Source: CAJBVG01 sp943371425
Lineage (GTDB): Bacteria > Bacteroidota > Bacteroidia > Sphingobacteriales > Sphingobacteriaceae
Length of the DNA: 11,171 bases
Assembly (NCBI GenBank): GCA_943371425.1
Contig: CALRUR010000032.1
Location: 1 to 11,171, forward strand
Direction of reading: 5' to 3'
Positions within the stretch are counted from its first letter, which is position 1. Every line of letters starts with the position of its first letter. The position numbers and the translations under genes were made by a program. Of this stretch, positions 7,668 through 11,171 are shown piece after piece. The notes beneath the pieces were generated by a model. The model was not told the origin of the DNA and did not search any database. It saw only the letters and a program-made list of their open reading frames with translations.

Positions 7668-9023
7668 ATGAAATTATTTATTTCAATAGTTTTAATTATG
7701 CTTGTGCATTTACAAATTAAGGTAAATGCACAAGTATATAATGTTGTAGGGTGTGAAGCAAACCAACAGACGCTTTCATTGGGTATTTTTGACTCTTTGC
7801 TCGTGTATAGTTCTGGTTCAGATACACTTTGTAACATTAGCATAAACTCATTTGGAGTTTGGAATACAAAAGTATGGAAAACGTATGGCAGTGGTTTACC
7901 TGTAAATTTTGGAGGTAGAATTAATAATTTTACAACCTACAAAAATGAACTAATTGTAGGAGGTTCTTTTTTTTTAATGGACTGTGTATTGGTGAATAAA
8001 ATTACTAGATGGAATGGTTCGGAATGGAATAGTTTGGGTACTGGCTTAAATGCACAGCTAAATTCTGAAAAAGTAAATTGTTTGGAAGTATTTAAGGGCG
8101 AATTATACGCAGCTGGTAAGTTCAACGAAATTAATGGCATAAAAGGAGTAAACAATATTGCAAGATGGGATGGAAATACTTGGCATAAAGTAGGCACAGG
8201 GCTACAAGGTTCCTTGCCAGAGGTTTATACAATGGAAGTATACAACAATGAACTATATGTTGGTGGTAGATTTATAGATGCAGGTGGTGTAACAGCATAT
8301 AATATTGCAAAATGGGATGGACAAACTTGGACTAGCGTTGGCTTAGGAACTAATTCTTATGTAAGAATTTTATTTAAAGACTCATTGCGGAATTTATTGT
8401 TTGTAGGTGGTGGGTTTAATGCAGTTAATAATTCTATCCTTTCTAATTATTTAGCAAAGTGGAATGGAACTACTTGGGACAGTATAGCTAACAATCCTTT
8501 TAAGCTTGATGTGGAATCAATAGAGCTCTATCACGGCTATATATATGTTGGAGGGCTATCTGAGAAAAAGCAAATAAATTTCGCCCGATGGGATGGAACA
8601 AAATGGGATACTTTAGCTGGCTTAAATGGCAATGTTACAAATTTGCAAACCTACAAAAATGAATTATACTTGGGGGGAAACTTTACCATGATTGGCCTAG
8701 ATAGTATTCCTTACTTGGCACGTTATTATAGTCCAGATAGCATTTGGCTTGGGGTCCAAAATCATAAAAATCAGTTTAAGTTTTCCATTTATCCAAATCC
8801 AACAGATAAGAACATTTGTATAAGAAATAACAGTCCAAGCTTTAAAGAATTGAAAATAATAATTTCGAATAGCCAAGGCTCAAGAATAAAAGAATTGGAA
8901 TACAAAGACATGGAGTATTTTGAATTTGAAATGCCAGAAGCCAAACCAGGATTTTATAACATTTCAATTATTTCTGATCAATTCCGTGTATTTTCTCAAA
9001 AAATTATACTTGTTGAAAAGTAG
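7668..9023 (+). CDS. Secreted T9SS protein with WDGxxW repeats, probable beta-propeller
   Basis: This 451-residue protein has a signal peptide (about 1-21, MKLFISIVLIMLVHLQIKVNA) and a T9SS type A sorting domain at about 372-451 (FSIYPNPTDKNICI near its start). Between them lies a repeat region marked by five [KR]W[ND]GxxW motifs: RWNGSEW at 114, RWDGNTW at 166, KWDGQTW at 214, KWNGTTW at 264 and RWDGTKW at 307. Spacing is about 43-52 residues. Most units also carry a NELYVGG-like strand followed by a GxF turn, for example NELIVGGSF, NNELYVGGRF and NELYLGGNF. An outlying KVWKTYGSGL at about 68 may belong to a first, diverged unit. The pattern suggests a Kelch-like or related beta-propeller of five or six blades. 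No enzyme motif is visible. It follows the larger T9SS gene by 2 nt and precedes recX by 7 nt, so co-expression is likely. Confidence 0.9.
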   Translation: MKLFISIVLIMLVHLQIKVNAQVYNVVGCEANQQTLSLGIFDSLLVYSSGSDTLCNISINSFGVWNTKVWKTYGSGLPVNFGGRINNFTTYKNELIVGGSFFLMDCVLVNKITRWNGSEWNSLGTGLNAQLNSEKVNCLEVFKGELYAAGKFNEINGIKGVNNIARWDGNTWHKVGTGLQGSLPEVYTMEVYNNELYVGGRFIDAGGVTAYNIAKWDGQTWTSVGLGTNSYVRILFKDSLRNLLFVGGGFNAVNNSILSNYLAKWNGTTWDSIANNPFKLDVESIELYHGYIYVGGLSEKKQINFARWDGTKWDTLAGLNGNVTNLQTYKNELYLGGNFTMIGLDSIPYLARYYSPDSIWLGVQNHKNQFKFSIYPNPTDKNICIRNNSPSFKELKIIISNSQGSRIKELEYKDMEYFEFEMPEAKPGFYNISIISDQFRVFSQKIILVEK

Positions 9024-9030
9024 ATAGATT

Positions 9031-9516
9031 ATGGAAATTGTTAATTCCAAAAAGAAAAAAAATTACGATAAAAAATCTGCAAAAGTAAAAATCGAGCAAT
9101 ACTGCGCTTACCAAGAACGCAGTCAGCAAGAGGTCCGCGACAAGTTGTATGATATGAGTTTGCATCAAAAAGAGGTGGAAGAATTAATATCGGAGCTCAT
9201 TACTAGCAATTTCTTAAACGAGGAACGTTTTGCCATTGCATTTGCAGGTGGTAAATTCCGAATGAAGCAATGGGGCAAAATAAAAATAAAACAACACCTG
9301 AAAATAAAAAAGGTAAGCGATTACTGCATTAAAAAAGCCTTAGCTCAATTACCAGAGGCCGATTACGAGAAAACCATCGAAAAACTCATTGAAAAAAAAT
9401 CAAAAGAATTAAAAGAAAAAGACCCTTACATTCTACAAAACAAAGTAGCCAAATACATTGCTAGCAAAGGCTTCGAACCCGACCTCATCTGGGATAAGCT
9501 GAGAGCTGAGAGCTAA
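9031..9516 (+). CDS. recX: RecX family regulatory protein
   Basis: The 161-residue protein has the usual RecX length and pattern of three-helix repeats. A Lys-rich N-terminus (about 5-20) is followed by AYQERSQQEVRDKLYDM (about 26-42), matching the RecX signature R.S..EV..KL. Next come a helix pair, then NFLNEERFAIAFAGGKFRMKQWGKIKIKQHLKIKKV (about 60-95), matching the conserved (F/Y)L(N/D)(D/E).RFA...(V/G)....K.WG..(R/K)I...L..K.(V/I) segment. RecX proteins bind RecA filaments and modulate recombination and the SOS response. No recA gene is in the window. The ATG lies 7 nt after the stop of the upstream T9SS gene, implying shared transcription unless a promoter lies inside that gene. The last six codons (L-R-A-E-S-stop) fall inside a heptamer tandem array, so the C-terminal tail may be recently altered. 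Confidence 0.9.
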   Translation: MEIVNSKKKKNYDKKSAKVKIEQYCAYQERSQQEVRDKLYDMSLHQKEVEELISELITSNFLNEERFAIAFAGGKFRMKQWGKIKIKQHLKIKKVSDYCIKKALAQLPEADYEKTIEKLIEKKSKELKEKDPYILQNKVAKYIASKGFEPDLIWDKLRAES

Positions 9517-9548
9517 TAGCGTGGAGCTAAGAGCGGAGAGCTTGGAGG
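9497..9548 (+). repeat. Degenerate heptamer tandem array, consensus AGC(T/G)NNN
   Basis: Seven units begin at 9497, 9504, 9511, 9518, 9525, 9532 and 9539 with exact 7-nt spacing: AGCTGAG, AGCTGAG, AGCTAAT, AGCGTGG, AGCTAAG, AGCGGAG and AGCTTGG, then a partial AGG. AGC is invariant, the fourth base is T or G, and the last three are mostly purine. The first units encode the end of RecX, including its stop codon; the rest is intergenic. The array is unlike the AT-rich sequence around it. Confidence 0.85.
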
Positions 9549-9567
9549 AAACCTAATCTATTGCTAA

Positions 9568-9615
9568 TTCTACACTTCGACCTTTCGACTATTCGACTTT
9601 TCGACAATTCGAATT
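9568..9615 (+). repeat. Octamer-period TTCGAC array between recX and pspC-like gene
   Basis: TTCGAC begins at 9576, 9584, 9592 and 9600, and TTCGAA at 9608, each exactly 8 nt apart. TTCTAC at 9568 is an in-phase, one-mismatch first unit. The two bases after each core vary (CT, TA, TT, AA, TT). The last unit runs into the stop codon (complement of TTA at 9614-9616) of the convergent PspC-domain gene. It shares the TTCGA core and period with the array at 3285-3345, in opposite orientation on the plus strand. No stable terminator hairpin is evident here, although the TCGA core is itself self-complementary. Confidence 0.85.
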
Positions 9616-9832
9616 ACTCCAACACCCCATTCCTCTTATGCCTCACATATTTCCGAATATCGAGCACTATAAAGGCAAAGAAGTAAAAAATAATTGGCAT
9701 CCCAACCGATAAGAAAGAGGTATAAATAAAAAACAACCTCACTTTTGAGAGTGAAAGTTTAAACTTTTCGGCAAGGTAAGTGCAGACCCCAAAAGAATTT
9801 CTTTCAAAAAAAGACATAATGTTCTGTATCAT
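9614..9832 (-). CDS. Small PspC-domain membrane protein
   Basis: This 72-residue protein is essentially one PspC-type domain. FGVCTYLAEKFKLSLSKVRLFFIYTSF (about 14-40) matches the family pattern GVC.GLAEY...D...VRL.F, and it is followed by a hydrophobic span through about residue 57 and a basic tail (KYVRHKRN). PspC in proteobacteria is an inner-membrane partner of the phage-shock response, but stand-alone PspC-domain proteins are common in Bacteroidota and their role is not settled. The usual second glycine of the GVCGGLAEY motif is replaced by T-Y here. The start ATG at 9830-9832 lies 1 nt after the stop of the DUF2851 gene, so translation is probably coupled to it; a second in-frame ATG (residue 6, at 9815-9817) is an alternative start. 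No pspA or pspB is visible nearby. Confidence 0.8.
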   Translation of the reverse strand: MIQNIMSFFERNSFGVCTYLAEKFKLSLSKVRLFFIYTSFLSVGMPIIFYFFAFIVLDIRKYVRHKRNGVLE

Positions 9833-9833
9833 C

Positions 9834-11111
9834 TTACGAATATTTTAAACCATGTATTCCGATACTGCAAGTTAAGCATTTTTTATCATCACAATAGTTT
9901 TCCCATAAAAATCTTTGTCCTTGGCTCTGTATACTACTCCCTAGCGCATAATTACACTCCTCAAACTGTTGTGTATACCTGTTTTTTTCTGGCCTAAGGC
10001 GTTCCATTAACTGCAAACATTTAATTTTATATTCTTCTTCGTCTTTCACATCTCCGTATAGTAACCATATAATACAAACGGTATTTAAAATTAGTTGCTC
10101 TATAGAATCAGCTCCAAAATGTTTCAACACCCAGGTGCTTTCCTTGTCAAATCGGTAATGTGTATTCCAATATTCCGGCAGTTCAATGTCGAAAAAATCC
10201 TCTACTTTATCCATTTCATTTAAACTTATAATCTCCGAAAAAAAACGAGGATTCTTCCTGAAAATACTTGCTAATTGCGCAATTCTGATGGTAGGGAAAT
10301 TAGAAGGTCGAAGTCTTGAAAATTTCCAAGTACTAACATCCATGGGTACAAGATTGTATTTCTTTTGTAAGTACTCGTATTCCTTTTTTAATTTATTCGG
10401 ATATTCTTCTTCAAAAGTACGTTGCAACATTCCCGCCTGCCCAAAAAGTAAGGCTTCTATACTCAGCGGCTGGTCTGCTAATTTTTGCAACCACTCCACC
10501 TTAATATTTCGTGCTAACCGTTCCATCGGTTCTGCGTTTATATGAAAACCCAGTTGCCTTGCTACTATTTCAAAAAATAACTGATCCCAGTGTTCTTGAA
10601 TAGTATTCAAGCGAACTTTTAAGTGCTCACACTTTTCCATCAAACGCTCTATACTTAAGCGTATCAGCCAATTCTCTACAATACTTTTATCTATCTTATT
10701 CCACCAAGTTTTACAAGGTAATACACGCAAGTCTGCACATAAATGCTCATAGGCTTGCAAGGTTTGTTCCTCTATGTAATTTTTTAATTCGAGCGTGTTA
10801 AGTTGTAAATTATTTTGGGTGGTACAAATATTCCCATCATCAATAAATACTACGTGTAAAATTACATTGTTATAAGCAGCGTCTTTATGGTGTTGGTGAT
10901 GGTACCATTCTGCAGCATTTACATGTATTTCTACATTTCCAGCCCAAAGAATTCCATCAATTTTAATTTTTGCTGATATAAAATCCGGACCAGCATTTAC
11001 GTGCGAATAACCTGGGTGTATTATTTCTATTGATTTACCATCAATACTTTTTAAATTTTGAGAGTTGAAAAGTTGGTATTTCCAAACCGCCTGCACAAAA
11101 TCTTCTTTCAT
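9834..11111 (-). CDS. DUF2851 family protein
   Basis: This 425-residue protein matches DUF2851, a family I know mainly from Bacteroidota. The N-terminal signature is HPGYSHVNAGPDF (about 32-44), then W.GNVEIHVNAAEWYHH (about 56-71), HKDAAYNNVILHVV (about 75-88). The middle is helical, with FEIVARQLGF (about 180-189) and LLFGQAGML (about 221-229). The C-terminus has a cysteine cluster, C407, C412 and C415 (CDDKKCLTCSIG), that could bind a metal. There is no signal peptide or membrane segment, so it is probably cytoplasmic. The spacing D43...E61-x-H63 within GPDF...GNVEIH resembles the core of a PD-(D/E)XK nuclease fold, but this is my inference and no function is established. The start ATG at 11109-11111 abuts a perfect inverted repeat. 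The PspC-domain gene follows after 1 nt. Confidence 0.88.
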   Translation of the reverse strand: MKEDFVQAVWKYQLFNSQNLKSIDGKSIEIIHPGYSHVNAGPDFISAKIKIDGILWAGNVEIHVNAAEWYHHQHHKDAAYNNVILHVVFIDDGNICTTQNNLQLNTLELKNYIEEQTLQAYEHLCADLRVLPCKTWWNKIDKSIVENWLIRLSIERLMEKCEHLKVRLNTIQEHWDQLFFEIVARQLGFHINAEPMERLARNIKVEWLQKLADQPLSIEALLFGQAGMLQRTFEEEYPNKLKKEYEYLQKKYNLVPMDVSTWKFSRLRPSNFPTIRIAQLASIFRKNPRFFSEIISLNEMDKVEDFFDIELPEYWNTHYRFDKESTWVLKHFGADSIEQLILNTVCIIWLLYGDVKDEEEYKIKCLQLMERLRPEKNRYTQQFEECNYALGSSIQSQGQRFLWENYCDDKKCLTCSIGIHGLKYS

Positions 11112-11138
11112 ACTTTTCTTTTTTTACAAAGAAAAGTA
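11111..11138 (-). promoter_or_regulatory. Perfect 11-bp inverted repeat at the DUF2851 start codon
   Basis: The arms TACTTTTCTTT (11111-11121) and AAAGAAAAGTA (11128-11138) are exact reverse complements with a 6-nt loop. Base 11111 is both the outer stem base and the A of the ATG on the minus strand. As RNA it could form a hairpin covering the A-rich region before the start; as DNA it could be an operator or a member of a dispersed repeat. I cannot tell which from one copy. Confidence 0.55.
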
Positions 11139-11157
11139 CATTCAAAAAAACGTCAAT
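11131..11157 (-). promoter_or_regulatory. Weak candidate promoter for DUF2851-pspC pair
   Basis: On the minus strand TTG (11157-11155) is followed after 16 nt by TACTTTTC (11138-11131), close to TAnnTTTG except for the last base. The spacing is a little short for the Bacteroidota consensus. If real, the -7 element lies inside the inverted repeat and the leader is only about 15 nt long, which would favour a DNA operator over an RNA hairpin. Confidence 0.2.
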
Positions 11158-11171
11158 ACTTTTCATCCATT

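Noticed and set aside
7649..7843. 64-residue minus-strand open frame at the junction of the two T9SS genes
   Set aside because: It covers the complement of a signal peptide region and has no family resemblance.
9497..9615. CRISPR-like array
   Set aside because: The units are 7 and 8 nt long with 2-3 variable bases, far too short for CRISPR repeats and spacers, and no cas gene is present.
10186..10545. 119-residue plus-strand open frame inside the DUF2851 gene
   Set aside because: Antisense to a conserved protein; the translation looks like a frame shadow.

Overview
The window looks like a chromosomal segment from an uncultured or poorly studied member of the Bacteroidota. The supporting signs are AT-rich DNA, genes without clear Shine-Dalgarno sequences, two secreted proteins with C-terminal type IX secretion (T9SS) type A sorting domains, a MurF-Alr fusion of the kind found in this phylum, and a DUF2851 protein. 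I see no rRNA, tRNA, CRISPR array, transposase, phage gene or plasmid function.

Layout. Positions 1-282 hold the 3' end of an unrecognised plus-strand gene. It converges, with 7 nt between, on a minus-strand pair: the MurF-Alr fusion (834-3275) followed by a DUF502 membrane protein (290-841), overlapping by 8 nt. A divergent intergenic region of about 250 nt (3276-3525) carries an octamer-period TTCGA array and a possible Bacteroidota-type promoter. A tight plus-strand cluster follows: a 1379-residue T9SS protein with PKD-like and beta-helix regions (3526-7665), a 451-residue T9SS protein with WDGxxW repeats (7668-9023), and recX (9031-9516), with gaps of only 2 and 7 nt. The roughly 100 nt between recX and the next, convergent gene are mostly two different short-period arrays, one of period 7 and one of period 8. 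The window ends with a minus-strand pair, DUF2851 (9834-11111) then a small PspC-domain protein (9614-9832), separated by 1 nt. A perfect 11-bp inverted repeat abuts the DUF2851 start codon.

Function. MurF-Alr combines two steps around D-alanine in peptidoglycan precursor synthesis. The two T9SS proteins are probably exported and anchored or released at the cell surface. RecX would modulate RecA. DUF502, PspC and DUF2851 proteins have no firmly assigned roles here. The core genes look ordinary. The least explained structure is the set of intergenic arrays with a fixed core and variable spacer: two share a TTCGA core with exact 8-nt periodicity in opposite orientations at two loci, and a third is a 7-nt AGC array that runs into the recX coding sequence.
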